Shown: positions 1 through 9,635, counted from the first letter of the stretch. The stretch is 64,000 nucleotides of DNA from Brevibacterium limosum (GCF_011617705.1 NZ_CP050154.1:1240001-1304000), one strand, 5' to 3'. The notes: generated by a model from the sequence alone, not told the origin. Program-made: numbers and translations.

Positions 1-10
1 AGATACCGAT

Positions 11-46
11 ACGGCCCATTCGAGCAAGCATGCTCGGATGGGCCGT
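11..46. terminator. Hairpin terminator at window edge
   Basis: Arms at 11-26 and 31-46 pair over 16 bp with one G-T wobble around a 4-nt loop and are followed by a short T-rich tract. It probably ends a gene lying left of the window or works in both directions. Confidence 0.65.
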
Positions 47-96
47 TTGTCTTGGACGTAATAGATTGTGCCGCGATCGATTCGGCGGTGAATGAC

Positions 97-140
97 AGAC
101 GCCCACCTGCTGCTTAAAACCCGGCAGCAAGTGGGCGTCT
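97..140. terminator. Hairpin terminator
   Basis: Arms at 97-113 and 124-140 match as an inverted repeat of 17 bp with one unpaired position. It lies about 75 bp downstream of the minus-strand 56-residue gene and is the best candidate to end its transcript. A second small hairpin (CCTGATC/GATCAGG, about 180-199) lies between them. Confidence 0.6.
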
Positions 141-214
141 TCTCAATCGGTGCGGATCAGGCCGGCCCGCGTGGGCAAACCTGATCCCTGCAGATCAGGG
201 TGACCGTCGTCGAG

Positions 215-385
215 TCAGGCGGCGGCCATCGGCGTGATCTCACGCAGCGAGGAGCCGGTGAACAGCACGAGGCGACCGGTCGCATCCTCGATCGTGATCT
301 CGCCGGGAGCCTGGTGGCTGATCCGGGGATCGATCATTCCTGCGTGTGCGAGTCCGCGCTGGACCCACTGTGGGAACTCAGACAT
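215..385 (-). CDS. Small hypothetical protein (56 aa)
   Basis: The ATG is preceded by a near-perfect ribosome binding site (AAAGGAGGG, about 6 nt upstream). The frame begins MSEFPQWVQRGLAHAGMIDP and ends in SSLREITPMAAA. It has no membrane segment and no recognised domain. The strong Shine-Dalgarno sequence, the downstream hairpins and normal high-GC codon use are the reasons to call it a gene. It is a single-gene unit upstream of nothing related. Function unknown. Confidence 0.6.
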   Translation of the reverse strand: MSEFPQWVQRGLAHAGMIDPRISHQAPGEITIEDATGRLVLFTGSSLREITPMAAA

Positions 386-408
386 GGTTCCCTCCTTTCT
401 TCAGTTGT

Positions 409-436
409 GAATAGCAGGCAACGACGCGCGCTATTC
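409..436. promoter_or_regulatory. Inverted repeat upstream of the 56-aa gene
   Basis: GAATAGC (409-415) and GCTATTC (430-436) form 7-bp arms with a 14-bp spacer, 24 bp before the start codon of the small gene. It could be a regulator site or a leader hairpin. The rest of the 386-713 spacer shows nothing coding. Confidence 0.35.
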
Positions 437-650
437 TTCAGGTTCTCAAGTCGGCGATTGGGTGATCGCCATGGGGATCTGCGATTCGAAGAGACACAGT
501 GTCCGGAACATTCATCTGCAAAGTCGAACCACGATCGGGGCCTACGACTTCAAAAGCTAGTCGTCAGGAGCAACGCAACGATCGGTTCGATGAATGCGGA
601 CAACTTCGAACGCTAAGAACAAGCATAGCGCGCGCATGCTCGGGTTGTCC

Positions 651-673
651 ACTCGAGTTCAGAGACCTCGAGT
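651..673 (-). terminator. Possible weak terminator after the carboxypeptidase gene
   Basis: ACTCGAG (651-657) and CTCGAGT (667-673) form 7-bp arms with a 9-nt loop about 40 bp beyond the stop codon of the minus-strand carboxypeptidase gene. There is no T-run, so this is weak. Confidence 0.25.
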
Positions 674-713
674 CAGGTTCGCTGAACTCTCGCCGAGGCG
701 GCCCTGATTTCCC

Positions 714-1940
714 TTATCGTCGCCCCTGCATCCGCGCCCGGACTCGCAGCCAGAGCACCACGGTGATGATGAACAGCACGATCCCGCCGGCCAGGAGGCC
801 GAGCGCAAGGGGATTGTCCAGAGCCACACCGACGGTCTGGGAAGTCATCGACTCCTCCGACTCACCTGACTCCTGAGTCGCGGTCGCGCCACTCGAATCT
901 GATTCGGCACCACCGGCATCACTCGAGCTTCCCGTGGCGGTCGGGTCCGCCTCGGCGGTGGCCTGAACCCCTACGGGAACGGTCTGCAGCGATTTCGGGT
1001 CCTTCTGCGCGAAATCCCATTCGAGGAGGTCAGTGGCGACCTGGCGGGAGTTGTTGTCGATGCCGAGCATCGTCGCGACCACGCGGTGTCCATCGCGTTC
1101 GGCCACGGCCACATAGGAGCCCTTCGCAGCCCGGGTGAACCCGTTCTTCAGTCCGAGCCCGCCGTCGACCTGGCCGACGATCTTCGTGTGATTCTGGATC
1201 TCGTAGCCCTTGAACTTCTCTTTCGTCTGCGGGTTCTTCCCGCCCGGGAACTTATAGGTCTCGGTCCCGATGACCTTCATCAGGTAGTCGTCCTCGCACA
1301 CCGCCCACGCGAGCTTCATGAGGTCTTCAGCGCTCGTGTACTGGCCTTTCGCATCCAGTCCCGAGGTGTTCTTCGCCTGCGTGTTCGACAGGCCCAGCTC
1401 CGCGGCTTTCTCGTTCATCAGCTTCACGGCCTTGTCCTGTCCGCCAGCGGCTCGGCCCAGAGCATTCGCCGCATCATTGGCACTCGACATCAGCATCGCG
1501 TGGAAGAGCAGATCGATGGAGTACTTGTTCGTCTGCATGAGACCGACCTTCGTCCCATCGACTTCCATGTCCTCGAACTCGGCGGTCACTTTCTTCTTCT
1601 TGTCATCGAACTCGTCGACGAGCGCCAGAGCCGTGAGCAGCTTGATCGTCGAGGCCGGAGCGTGCCGCTTCTCCACGTTCTTCGCCACATGCAGCTCCCC
1701 GGAGTCGAGGTCGCCCACGAGCCAGGACGTGCCTGTCGGCTTCGGCGGCTTCGCACCATCGCCGAGGTCGTCGGGGCTGACATACGCCGGTGCCGTCGTC
1801 TCCGCCGGCTGGGGCGCAGCCTGCGCGCGTGCGGGGGAGTGGGCGAGCTGAGCGGCGAGCACCAGCAGTGCGGCGACGATGCCGAAAACGCACATGGCCA
1901 GGGCGCGTGGTGAGGAAGCGGTCGAGCGGGTGAAACGCAT
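714..1940 (-). CDS. D-alanyl-D-alanine carboxypeptidase (peptidase S11)
   Basis: 408-residue low-molecular-mass penicillin-binding protein that trims the terminal D-Ala from peptidoglycan stem peptides outside the membrane. Visible are an N-terminal signal/transmembrane segment (about 12-34), the SxxK active site STIK (97-100), the SxN motif SAN (153-155), and KNG (265-267) where the third motif is usually KTG. A Ser/Thr/Glu-rich linker (about 325-365) leads to a C-terminal membrane helix (about 375-400) and a basic tail, so the enzyme is anchored at both ends of its sequence. Single gene, minus strand, upstream of the sdh terminator. Family assignment is firm; the exact paralogue name is not. 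Confidence 0.9.
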   Translation of the reverse strand: MRFTRSTASSPRALAMCVFGIVAALLVLAAQLAHSPARAQAAPQPAETTAPAYVSPDDLGDGAKPPKPTGTSWLVGDLDSGELHVAKNVEKRHAPASTIKLLTALALVDEFDDKKKKVTAEFEDMEVDGTKVGLMQTNKYSIDLLFHAMLMSSANDAANALGRAAGGQDKAVKLMNEKAAELGLSNTQAKNTSGLDAKGQYTSAEDLMKLAWAVCEDDYLMKVIGTETYKFPGGKNPQTKEKFKGYEIQNHTKIVGQVDGGLGLKNGFTRAAKGSYVAVAERDGHRVVATMLGIDNNSRQVATDLLEWDFAQKDPKSLQTVPVGVQATAEADPTATGSSSDAGGAESDSSGATATQESGESEESMTSQTVGVALDNPLALGLLAGGIVLFIITVVLWLRVRARMQGRR

Positions 1941-2176
1941 GCGCCCCAGTCTACTTTCGCCGCACTCGACGCGTCCTCAGGTTTCCCTCACTGGGACGAA
2001 CCAGCACCGAGGCGGACCCGCCAGGTCAGGTCAGTGATTGGCACAGATTCTTCCGGACTACTCAGGTTCCTCGCTGTGCACTTGAGAGAAATGTGTACCG
2101 AAACACGGTCGGAACGCCGTCGAGGCGGCACCCCTCCCACCGAGGCGGCAGCTCCCGTGCAATCGGCACAGACGAA

Positions 2177-2208
2177 AGCGGCCCCGCACCATGTGGTGCG
2201 GGGCCGCT
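2177..2208 (-). terminator. Terminator of the sdh operon
   Basis: A perfect 15-bp GC-rich stem (2177-2191 with 2194-2208) with only two unpaired bases at its centre begins 25 bp after the sdhB stop codon. It is almost a perfect palindrome, so it could act in either direction. The 1941-2176 spacer holds two copies of the ACCGAGGCGG-type decamer and nothing coding. Confidence 0.7.
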
Positions 2209-2232
2209 GCAGTCTGACTCAGGCTGACGCGA

Positions 2233-3021
2233 TCAGAACGCGCGCTGGAGGATCGCCTGCTTCACCTCGGCGATGGCCTTGGTGATCTCGATGCCGCGAG
2301 GGCAGGCCTCGGTGCAGTTGAAGGTGGTGCGGCAGCGCCACACGCCTTCCTTGTCGTTGAGGACCTCGAGGCGCATGTCTCCGCCTTCGTCACGCGAATC
2401 GAAGATGAAACGGTGCGCGTTGACGATCGCGGCCGGACCGAAGTACTGGCCGTCGGTCCAGAACACGGGGCACGATGAGGTGCACGCAGCGCAGAGGATG
2501 CACTTCGTGGTGTCGTCGAAGGCGGCGCGCTGTTCGGCCGACTGCAGACGCTCACGCGTGGGCTCGTGTCCCGAGGTGACGAGGAACGGCATGACCTCGC
2601 GGTACGACTGGAAGAAGGGCTCCATGTCGACGATCATGTCCTTCTCGAGCGGAAGGCCCTTGATCGCCTCGACGGTGATCGTCTTGGACGTGTCGAGGTC
2701 CTTGAGCAGCGTCTTGCAGGCCAGGCGGTTGCGGCCGTTGATGCGCATCGCATCGGAACCGCAGACGCCGTGGGCGCAGGAACGACGGAAGGACAGCGAG
2801 CCGTCGATCTCCCACTTGATCTTGTGGAGAGCATCCAGCACACGGTCGGTGCCGTACATCGTGACGTTGTATTCCTCCCAGTGCGGCTCAGAGTCGACCT
2901 CGGGGTCGAAACGGGCGATCCGGAAGGTGCAGTCGAAGGACGGGATGGTTCCGCCTTCGCCTGACACATGGGTGGGCAGGTCGATCTTCGACGCTGGCTC
3001 TGGGGTGGTATCGGTGCTCAT
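2233..3021 (-). CDS. sdhB: Succinate dehydrogenase iron-sulfur subunit
   Basis: 262-residue electron-transfer subunit of complex II. The [2Fe-2S] site is C82, C87, D90 and C102. The second block C174-x2-C177-x2-C180-x3-C184 and the third, C230, C236 and C240, bind the [4Fe-4S] and [3Fe-4S] clusters. The Asp at position 90 is the usual variant ligand. Its ATG shares one base with the sdhA stop codon (TGATG), so translation is coupled. Last gene of the sdhCDAB operon, followed by a strong hairpin. Confidence 0.97.
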   Translation of the reverse strand: MSTDTTPEPASKIDLPTHVSGEGGTIPSFDCTFRIARFDPEVDSEPHWEEYNVTMYGTDRVLDALHKIKWEIDGSLSFRRSCAHGVCGSDAMRINGRNRLACKTLLKDLDTSKTITVEAIKGLPLEKDMIVDMEPFFQSYREVMPFLVTSGHEPTRERLQSAEQRAAFDDTTKCILCAACTSSCPVFWTDGQYFGPAAIVNAHRFIFDSRDEGGDMRLEVLNDKEGVWRCRTTFNCTEACPRGIEITKAIAEVKQAILQRAF

Positions 3022-4781
3022 CAGTACTTACGCTCCATCGGCTGGTAACGGGTGACGATGACGGGCTTCGTCTCCAGACGCATGCCCTTGATGCCGTCGG
3101 TCTCCGCTTCGGGATCGAGGTAGGTCATCGTGTGGTGCATGAAGTTCTCGTCGTCACGATCCGGGAAGTCCTCGCGGAAGTGTCCTCCACGCGATTCCTT
3201 GCGGTGGATCGCGGCGACAGAGATGACCTCGGCGAGCTCAAGCAGGAAGCCGAGCTCGACGGCCTCGAGCAGATCGAGGTTGTAGCGCTTGCCGCGGTCC
3301 TGGATGCCGACGTTGTTGTAGCGTTCGCGCAGCTTCGCGATCTCGTCCAGAGCAGACCGGAGAGTCTCGTCGGTGCGGAACACCTGGACGTTGGCGTCCA
3401 TGAGGTCCTGCAGGTCCTTGCGGATGGCGGCGATGCGTTCGGTGCCGTCCGAGGTGCGCATCTTCTCGAGCATCTCGACGACCTCGGTCTCCGGGTTCTC
3501 CGGCAGATCGACGACCTCGGCGGTCTTCGCGTATTCCGCGGCGGCGATGCCGGCGCGCTTGCCGAAGACGTTGATGTCGAGCAGCGAGTTCGTGCCCAGA
3601 CGGTTCGAACCGTGCACGGACACGCAGGCGACCTCACCGGCTGCGTAGAGGCCCGGGATGACGTTGTCGTTGTCGGCGAGCACCTCGGCCTTGATGTTCG
3701 TCGGCACGCCGCCCATCGCGTAGTGCGCGGTCGGGAAGACGGGCACCGGCTCCGTGTAGGGCTCGACACCGAGGTAGGTGCGAGCGAACTCGGTGATGTC
3801 GGGCAGCTTCTCGTCGATATGCGAGGGCTCGAGGTGAGTGAGGTCGAGCAGGACGTAATCCTTGTTCGGTCCGCAGCCGCGGCCTTCGCGGACTTCGTTG
3901 GCCATCGAACGGGCCACGATGTCACGCGGGGCGAGGTCCTTGATCGTGGGGGCGTAGCGCTCCATGAAGCGCTCACCCTCGGAGTTGCGCAGGATTCCGC
4001 CCTCACCACGGGCCGCCTCGGACAGCAGGATGCCCAGGCCGGCGAGGCCTGTGGGGTGGAACTGGAAGAACTCCATGTCCTCCAGCGGAATGCCGCGGTT
4101 GTAGGTCACGGCCATGCCGTCACCGGTCAGGGTGTGGGCGTTCGAGGTGGTCTTGAAGACCTTGCCGACACCGCCGGTGGCGAAGACGACCGACTTGGCC
4201 TGGAAGACGTGGATCTCACCGGTGGCCAGTTCGTAGGACACGACGCCGGCAGGGCGCTTGACCCCGTCGACCTCGGTCATGATGAGGTCGAGGACGTAGA
4301 ACTCGTTGTAGAACTCCACGCCGTGCTTGACGCACTGTTGGTACAGGGTCTGGAGGATCATGTGACCGGTGCGGTCGGCGGCGTAGCAGGAGCGGCGCAC
4401 GGCGGACTTGCCGTGGTCGCGGGTGTGTCCGCCGAAGCGACGCTGGTCGATCTTGCCCTCGGGGGTGCGGTTGAACGGCAGCCCCATCTTCTCGAGGTCG
4501 AGGACGGCGTCGATGGCTTCCTTGGCCATCACCTCGGCGGCGTCCTGGTCGACGAGGTAGTCACCGCCCTTGACGGTGTCGAAGGTGTGCCATTCCCAGT
4601 TGTCCTCTTCCACGTTCGCCAGTGCGGCGCACATGCCGCCCTGGGCGGCGCCGGTGTGCGAGCGGGTGGGATAGAGCTTGGTGAGAACGGCGGTGCGGGC
4701 ACGCTGGCCCGACTCGATCGCCGCACGCATGCCGGCGCCGCCGGCGCCGACGATGACGACGTCGTAATGATGTACCTGCAT
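3021..4781 (-). CDS. sdhA: Succinate dehydrogenase flavoprotein subunit
   Basis: 586-residue catalytic subunit that oxidises succinate to fumarate on the inner face of the membrane. The dinucleotide-binding GAGGAG (12-17) and the [10 protein letters not shown] motif with the FAD-linking His42 are visible, as is the substrate-site HPTG further on. Length and ending match the family. It starts 10 bp after sdhD in the sdhCDAB order. Confidence 0.98.
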   Translation of the reverse strand: MQVHHYDVVIVGAGGAGMRAAIESGQRARTAVLTKLYPTRSHTGAAQGGMCAALANVEEDNWEWHTFDTVKGGDYLVDQDAAEVMAKEAIDAVLDLEKMGLPFNRTPEGKIDQRRFGGHTRDHGKSAVRRSCYAADRTGHMILQTLYQQCVKHGVEFYNEFYVLDLIMTEVDGVKRPAGVVSYELATGEIHVFQAKSVVFATGGVGKVFKTTSNAHTLTGDGMAVTYNRGIPLEDMEFFQFHPTGLAGLGILLSEAARGEGGILRNSEGERFMERYAPTIKDLAPRDIVARSMANEVREGRGCGPNKDYVLLDLTHLEPSHIDEKLPDITEFARTYLGVEPYTEPVPVFPTAHYAMGGVPTNIKAEVLADNDNVIPGLYAAGEVACVSVHGSNRLGTNSLLDINVFGKRAGIAAAEYAKTAEVVDLPENPETEVVEMLEKMRTSDGTERIAAIRKDLQDLMDANVQVFRTDETLRSALDEIAKLRERYNNVGIQDRGKRYNLDLLEAVELGFLLELAEVISVAAIHRKESRGGHFREDFPDRDDENFMHHTMTYLDPEAETDGIKGMRLETKPVIVTRYQPMERKY

Positions 4782-4790
4782 GTTTCTCCT

Positions 4791-5240
4791 TTAGGCCTTG
4801 CAGAACTCAGCCAGGACCGAGGGGTCCGCTCCGGCCGGGCAGGGATCGAACGTGAAGATGACGAGCGTGCCGAGCACGATGACGATGACCGAGGCGATGT
4901 AGAGGATCACCTGCAGGGACATGCGTGTGCCGGGCTTCTCGGAGTAGTCCATGATGATGGTGCGCAGACCGTTGGTGCCGTGCAGCATCGCCAGCCACAG
5001 CATGAGCAGATCCCAGATCTGCCAGAACGGGCTGGCCCACTTGCCTGCGACGAAGCCGAAGTCGATGGCCTGGACGCCGTCGCCGACCCACAGATTCACG
5101 AACAGGTGGCCGAAGATGAGGATGACGAGGACGACGCCGGAGATGCGCATGAACAGCCATGCGAACATCTCGAACTTCGAACGCGTGGATTTGTGCCGGG
5201 AGTAGCCGGTCCGCGGGGCCGGAATCGATGTTGTGCTCAT
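4791..5240 (-). CDS. sdhD: Succinate dehydrogenase membrane anchor subunit
   Basis: 149-residue hydrophobic anchor with three predicted membrane helices and a basic N-terminus. The GHLFVNLW segment in helix 1 carries a likely heme/quinone-site histidine, and the HGTNGLR loop matches the anchor family. It lies between sdhC (1-bp gap) and sdhA. The name rests mainly on operon position and topology. Confidence 0.88.
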   Translation of the reverse strand: MSTTSIPAPRTGYSRHKSTRSKFEMFAWLFMRISGVVLVILIFGHLFVNLWVGDGVQAIDFGFVAGKWASPFWQIWDLLMLWLAMLHGTNGLRTIIMDYSEKPGTRMSLQVILYIASVIVIVLGTLVIFTFDPCPAGADPSVLAEFCKA

Positions 5241-5241
5241 G

Positions 5242-5619
5242 TCAGCCTCCGAAGGTGTGCATCAGCTGGCGGGGAATGAAGGCGATCATGATGATGAGCC
5301 ACACAACCATGACTCCCCAGAACAGCTTCTTCTGATTTTTCGGGCCACTCTTCGAGAAATCGACGAGAATGACGCGCAGACCGTTGAACGCATGGAATGC
5401 GATGGCGGCGACGAGCGCGATCTCACCGAATGCCATGACCGGTGTCTTATAGGTTCCGATCACTGCGTTGTAGGCCTCGGGCGAGACGCGGACGAGTGCA
5501 GTATCGAGCACGTGGACCAGAAGGAAGAAGAAGATTCCGACGCCTGTGACGCGATGCGCGACCCAGGACCACATTCCTTCGTTTCCTCGGTACAGAGTGC
5601 CCGTAGACGCTTTGGCCAC
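5242..5619 (-). CDS. sdhC: Succinate dehydrogenase cytochrome b556 subunit
   Basis: 125-residue membrane subunit with three helices. It contains the family motifs HRVTG near residue 22, HVLDT near residue 36 and HAFNGLR near residue 75, which supply heme ligands and the quinone pocket. It is the first gene of the operon; the promoter must lie in the 5620-5963 spacer. Confidence 0.9.
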   Translation of the reverse strand: MAKASTGTLYRGNEGMWSWVAHRVTGVGIFFFLLVHVLDTALVRVSPEAYNAVIGTYKTPVMAFGEIALVAAIAFHAFNGLRVILVDFSKSGPKNQKKLFWGVMVVWLIIMIAFIPRQLMHTFGG

Positions 5620-5963
5620 GGAGCATCCTCCATCTTGAATATTCGGGTGTGTACGTCTAGAAACTACGCCGAAGACCGCTTCCGTGCCAGTTGGGACACG
5701 GCTGAGCGTCGCGGATCACACGACAACCCTGGCAATTCCCTCAAAACTGGGATTCACCGTCTCACGAATTTTCATTTACATCACAGCCGTATGCGCTAAA
5801 TGATTATGTACACGGCCTGACCTGGACGGCCCGGAACTCAGGCGAACCATCACCGAGGCGGCCCCGAGGTGGGGATCTCCCCACCGAAGACCTGAGGATC
5901 GGCCCGTCCGACACGGCGGGCAACCTCGGGGAAGGCATGCCCGAACTCTGAGACACTGAAATC
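5620..5963. other. Divergent spacer between sdhC and the GDP-mannose gene
   Basis: 344 bp without a gene. It must hold the sdh promoter (minus) and the manC promoter (plus); I cannot place either with confidence. It contains an ACCGAGGCGG decamer (about 5852-5861) followed by a 7-bp-arm hairpin GGTGGGG/CCCCACC (5868-5885). Confidence 0.5.
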
Positions 5964-7073
5964 GTGAACACGCACTTCCACGCCATCATCCCCGCCGGCG
6001 GATCCGGAACGCGCCTGTGGCCGCTGTCGCGTCGGGCGACGCCGAAGTTCCTCCACGATGTCCTCGGTCTCGGTCGCAGCCTCATCCAGGCCACCTGGGA
6101 CAGGGTCGCGCCGATCGTCGGCGAAGACAGAGTCTGGGTGGTGACCGGTGAGAGCCACCTCGATCAGGTCGCCGCGCAGCTGCCGCATATCGCACGCGGC
6201 CAGATCATCACCGAACCTTCGCCGAAGGATTCCGCTGCCGCCATCGGACTGGCCGCCATGCTCATCGCCCGCGAGGACCCCGAGGCCATCGTCGGTTCGT
6301 TCTCTGCCGACCATTCGATCACGAACGTCGACGAATTCCGCCTCGTCATCGATCAGGCCGTCGCGGCCGCAGAGACCGGGGACATCGTCACGATCGGCAT
6401 CATGCCCCGCAATCCCGCCACCGCCTACGGCTATATCGAGACCGGTGACCTGCTGGGACTCGACGGGGCGCCCACGGCCCGCAGGGCTCGGGCGTTCGCG
6501 GAGAAGCCGGAGGCGAGCACGGCTCGTCAGTATGTGAACTCCGGACGCTACCGCTGGAACGCCGGCATGTTCATCGCCAAGGCCTCCTCCCTGCTCGACA
6601 TCCTCGCCGAGGAGGACCCCGCCCTGTACTCCGGACTCGCCCGGATCGCCGAGGCCTGGGACACCCCCGACCACGACGAGGTCCTCGGCGCCGTGTGGCC
6701 CGGACTGGAGAAGCGAGCCATCGACTATGTGGTGGCCGAACCAGCGGCCGCGGCCGGTCGCGTCATCGTCATCCCCGGCGACTTCGGCTGGGACGACGTC
6801 GGCGACTTCGATTCGGTGGCTCGATTGCGCCAGCCGGTCCCCGGGGAGCCGCGCGGCGTGATCTCGATCGGCGGGAACACCGACCTGCTCGAGGTCGATG
6901 CCTCGGGAGTCGTGTTCTCCGAAGGGCCGCGGACCGTGGCGATCGTCGGACTCGAAGACCTCGTCGTCGTCGACACCGACGACGTCCTGCTCATCACCTC
7001 CCGCTCGCACGCCCAGGACGTGAAGAAGGCCGTCTCCGTCGCCGGTGAGCGCGGACTCGACGAACTGCTCTGA
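5964..7073 (+). CDS. manC: Mannose-1-phosphate guanylyltransferase
   Basis: 369-residue enzyme that makes GDP-mannose from mannose-1-phosphate and GTP for glycolipid and cell-envelope mannosylation. The nucleotidyltransferase signature GGSGTRLWPLSRRATPKF starts at about residue 12, and the metal-site SADH and the FIEKP-like AFAEKP motifs follow. The length fits the single-domain form without a fused isomerase. GTG start. The mycobacterial counterpart is named manB, so the symbol is a convention. Confidence 0.9.
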   Translation: MNTHFHAIIPAGGSGTRLWPLSRRATPKFLHDVLGLGRSLIQATWDRVAPIVGEDRVWVVTGESHLDQVAAQLPHIARGQIITEPSPKDSAAAIGLAAMLIAREDPEAIVGSFSADHSITNVDEFRLVIDQAVAAAETGDIVTIGIMPRNPATAYGYIETGDLLGLDGAPTARRARAFAEKPEASTARQYVNSGRYRWNAGMFIAKASSLLDILAEEDPALYSGLARIAEAWDTPDHDEVLGAVWPGLEKRAIDYVVAEPAAAAGRVIVIPGDFGWDDVGDFDSVARLRQPVPGEPRGVISIGGNTDLLEVDASGVVFSEGPRTVAIVGLEDLVVVDTDDVLLITSRSHAQDVKKAVSVAGERGLDELL

Positions 7074-7260
7074 GGCGACCGGCCGCCTCGGGGTGTGCGG
7101 GGGACTCTGATCCGAAGGGTCGCCTCGGGCGTGCGGGGACCGAAGCGGGAAGTATGTCGAAATTGGTCGCAATGGGCACATTTATGACATCGAGTGCCTA
7201 GCATTGCTTGAAATGTCCGACATCGCCCATCCCCGACCTCCCCGCTCTGAAGGACCCGAC

Positions 7261-8433
7261 GTGATCAGCTCGACAATCGCTGAGATCGGTGCAGAACTCA
7301 TCGATTTCCGCCGCGACATCCATGCCCATCCGGAACTGTCCTTCCAGGAGTTCGAAACCACCGACAAGATCGTCGCCCGCCTCGAGGCCGCCGGCCTGCA
7401 GCCTCGGCGCCTCGAAGGCACCGGAGTCGTCTGCGACGTCGGCGAAGGACCGGTGGCCGTGGGACTGCGGGCCGATATCGACGCCCTGCCCGTCGACGAC
7501 CTCATCGATGAGCAATTCCGATCCACCGTTCCCGGCGTCGCTCATGCCTGCGGCCACGACGTCCACCTGACATCCCTCATCGGTGCAGGCATCGCCCTGC
7601 AGAAGACCCATGAATCACGGCCCGGCGGACTCGGAGGACGGGTGCGTCTGATCTTCCAGCCCGGTGAGGAGGTCACCCCCGGTGGTGCGCTGCGCGTGAT
7701 CTCCCAAGGCGTCCTCGACGAGGTGCCCGAGGTCTACGCCGTCCACTGCGACCCGAACGTCGACATCGGCAAGGTCGGCTCACGCATCGGCGCCATCACC
7801 GCCGCCGGTGACACCGTCATCATCCGCCTGTCCGGTCACGGCGGGCACACCTCGCGTCCGCACCTGACCGAGGACCTCGTCTACGCCCTCGGCAAACTCG
7901 CCACCGACCTGCCCTCGACCCTCGGCCGTCTGATCGACCCGAGGCACGCGATCTCTCTGGTGTGGGGCGAGATCAGCGCCGGCCATGCCGCGAACGTCGT
8001 CCCCAGCGAGGGGATCCTGCGCGGGACCCTGCGCTGCCTCGACGTCGACGGCTGGAACCAGGTCGCCGAGGTGCTGCCCGAGCTCGTCGATCGCATCGCC
8101 GGTCCCTACGGAGTCGAGGTCGACCTCGAACATCGCCGAGGCGTCCCACCGGTGGTCAACACCGAAGACCAGGTCACCCTCATCGAATCCGCCGTCCGCG
8201 GGGAGCTCGGCGAGAACTCCGTCCAGCTGACCCCGCAGTCGATGGGCGGGGAGGACTTCGCCTGGTACCTCACCCACTGCCCGGGAGCGCTCATCCGCCT
8301 GGGCACCCGCACACCCGGCGGCATCACCTACGACATCCATCAGGGTGATCTGCTCATCGACGAACGTGCCGTGGAAATCGCCGCCCGCGTCTTCACGGCC
8401 ACCGCGCTCAAGGTCCTCGACCGCAATCGCTGA
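7261..8433 (+). CDS. M20-family amidohydrolase
   Basis: 390-residue zinc aminoacylase/carboxypeptidase-type enzyme (M20D, amidohydrolase group: hippurate or N-acyl-amino-acid hydrolases). Visible are HAHPELSF near the N-terminus, GLRADIDALP, the metal-site HACGHDVH and the late GGEDFAWY motif. I chose GTG at 7261 because AAGGA sits 6 nt upstream; an in-frame TTG at 7204 and ATG at 7213 have no such site. Substrate not predictable. First of a loose plus-strand run with the lipoprotein and adenosine deaminase. Confidence 0.87.
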   Translation: MISSTIAEIGAELIDFRRDIHAHPELSFQEFETTDKIVARLEAAGLQPRRLEGTGVVCDVGEGPVAVGLRADIDALPVDDLIDEQFRSTVPGVAHACGHDVHLTSLIGAGIALQKTHESRPGGLGGRVRLIFQPGEEVTPGGALRVISQGVLDEVPEVYAVHCDPNVDIGKVGSRIGAITAAGDTVIIRLSGHGGHTSRPHLTEDLVYALGKLATDLPSTLGRLIDPRHAISLVWGEISAGHAANVVPSEGILRGTLRCLDVDGWNQVAEVLPELVDRIAGPYGVEVDLEHRRGVPPVVNTEDQVTLIESAVRGELGENSVQLTPQSMGGEDFAWYLTHCPGALIRLGTRTPGGITYDIHQGDLLIDERAVEIAARVFTATALKVLDRNR

Positions 8434-8463
8434 TTATCCGGCCGAGGCGCCGGGCCGATAATC
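8432..8463 (+). terminator. Hairpin between the M20 and lipoprotein genes
   Basis: GATTATCCGGCC (8432-8443) pairs with GGCCGATAATC (8453-8463) with a one-base bulge. It starts at the M20 stop codon and ends 8 bp before the lipoprotein ATG, so it may end one transcript or modulate read-through. Confidence 0.35.
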
Positions 8464-8471
8464 TAGATGCC

Positions 8472-9635
8472 ATGAGTCGCAGAGCCCGCAGCACCTCCAC
8501 CGCCGCCTTCGCCGCGGTGAGCGCACTGGTGCTGACCGGCTGCTCCGTCACTGCCCCCGAAGCCTTCGAGGAGGAGAGGCTGGGCTGCCTCGTCTCGGCT
8601 CCGGCCGGCTTCGATGATCACTCCGCCGGTGCGCTGACCCTCGAGGAGACGGAACTGGCTCGCGGGGCCGGGGTCTTCTCCGGCACCTCGAGTCAACGCG
8701 TCTCGGGCGGGTCGACCACCTCAGCGGCATTGGATCGGATGCACAGACATGACTGTGCACTGACCACGGTCATCGGGCCCGGCGGAGCGGACGAACTCGT
8801 GGACTTCGCCGCGGCCCACCCCGACGATCTGTTCCTCGGGGTCTCCAGCGGCACCGACGACCTGCCGAAGAACGTACTGAGCATGGATTTCGACCTCGTC
8901 CCGCCGGCGTTCATCGCCGGCTACACCGCGGCCACGGCCTCGGAGACGGGAAAGGTCGGCGTCGTCGTCTCGCACGGATTCCCGCAGTCCGCACGCATTG
9001 CGGACGCCTTCGACGCCGGCGTCGATCTGTACAACAAGGAGAAGGACGAGGACCAGCCGACAGCGGAGTCGTACCGTCCCTCGGGCGGGTCCGCCTCGGC
9101 GACCGGCTCGCCCCGGGCGATCGACGATACCCGCGGGGCGGGGGAGGAGTACTTCGAGCGGTCCTTCGACGACGACGTCGACGTGCTCGTCCCGTTCGGT
9201 TCGGCCGCCGCGATGGGTGTGGTCACCTCGGCGGATGAGAAACGCATTGACCTGACCACGGCCACCGAGGATCCCGAAGGCGGCGAGGAGAGGCCGAGCC
9301 TGCCGAAGATCGTCTGGTACGGAACCGCGGGCGGATTCTCCAAGACGATCGTGGCCACCGTGGAGCCGAACGTCCGCCGCGGAGTGCGCACGATGTTCCC
9401 CGATTGGCCGCAGAGCAAGAATCCCGATGAGGTGGCCCCCGCGCCGAAGACCGGGCCCGAGGAGATCGGCGGCTTCCGCGTCGCCGACCGCCACTATCGG
9501 GGCACCCTCGACAACGGCGGGGTGCGCATTGTCGCCGAGGACGGATTCCTCTCCCGCGTCTCCGACGCCGGGCGCGGAATCACGGACCTGCGGGAGCGGA
9601 TCAAGAGCGGGGAGATCGACCCGGAGAAAGGATGA
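8472..9635 (+). CDS. BMP-family substrate-binding lipoprotein
   Basis: 387-residue predicted lipoprotein: a basic N-terminus, hydrophobic stretch and lipobox LTGC (Cys about 24). The fold looks like the basic membrane protein (BMP/PnrA) group: MDFDLVPPAFIAGYTAA (about residue 138-154), a VGVVVSHG strand, a central FGSAAA segment and a late GTLDNGG motif. BMP proteins often bind purine nucleosides for ABC importers. It precedes adenosine deaminase by 32 bp, which fits nucleoside use, but no ABC permease or ATPase genes are nearby. Ligand is inference. Confidence 0.75.
   Translation: MSRRARSTSTAAFAAVSALVLTGCSVTAPEAFEEERLGCLVSAPAGFDDHSAGALTLEETELARGAGVFSGTSSQRVSGGSTTSAALDRMHRHDCALTTVIGPGGADELVDFAAAHPDDLFLGVSSGTDDLPKNVLSMDFDLVPPAFIAGYTAATASETGKVGVVVSHGFPQSARIADAFDAGVDLYNKEKDEDQPTAESYRPSGGSASATGSPRAIDDTRGAGEEYFERSFDDDVDVLVPFGSAAAMGVVTSADEKRIDLTTATEDPEGGEERPSLPKIVWYGTAGGFSKTIVATVEPNVRRGVRTMFPDWPQSKNPDEVAPAPKTGPEEIGGFRVADRHYRGTLDNGGVRIVAEDGFLSRVSDAGRGITDLRERIKSGEIDPEKG

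Noticed and set aside
3132..5279. Very long plus-strand open frame opposite sdhA and sdhD
   Set aside because: It is antisense to clear sdh genes, its composition is the mirror of high-GC codon bias and it has no family motif.
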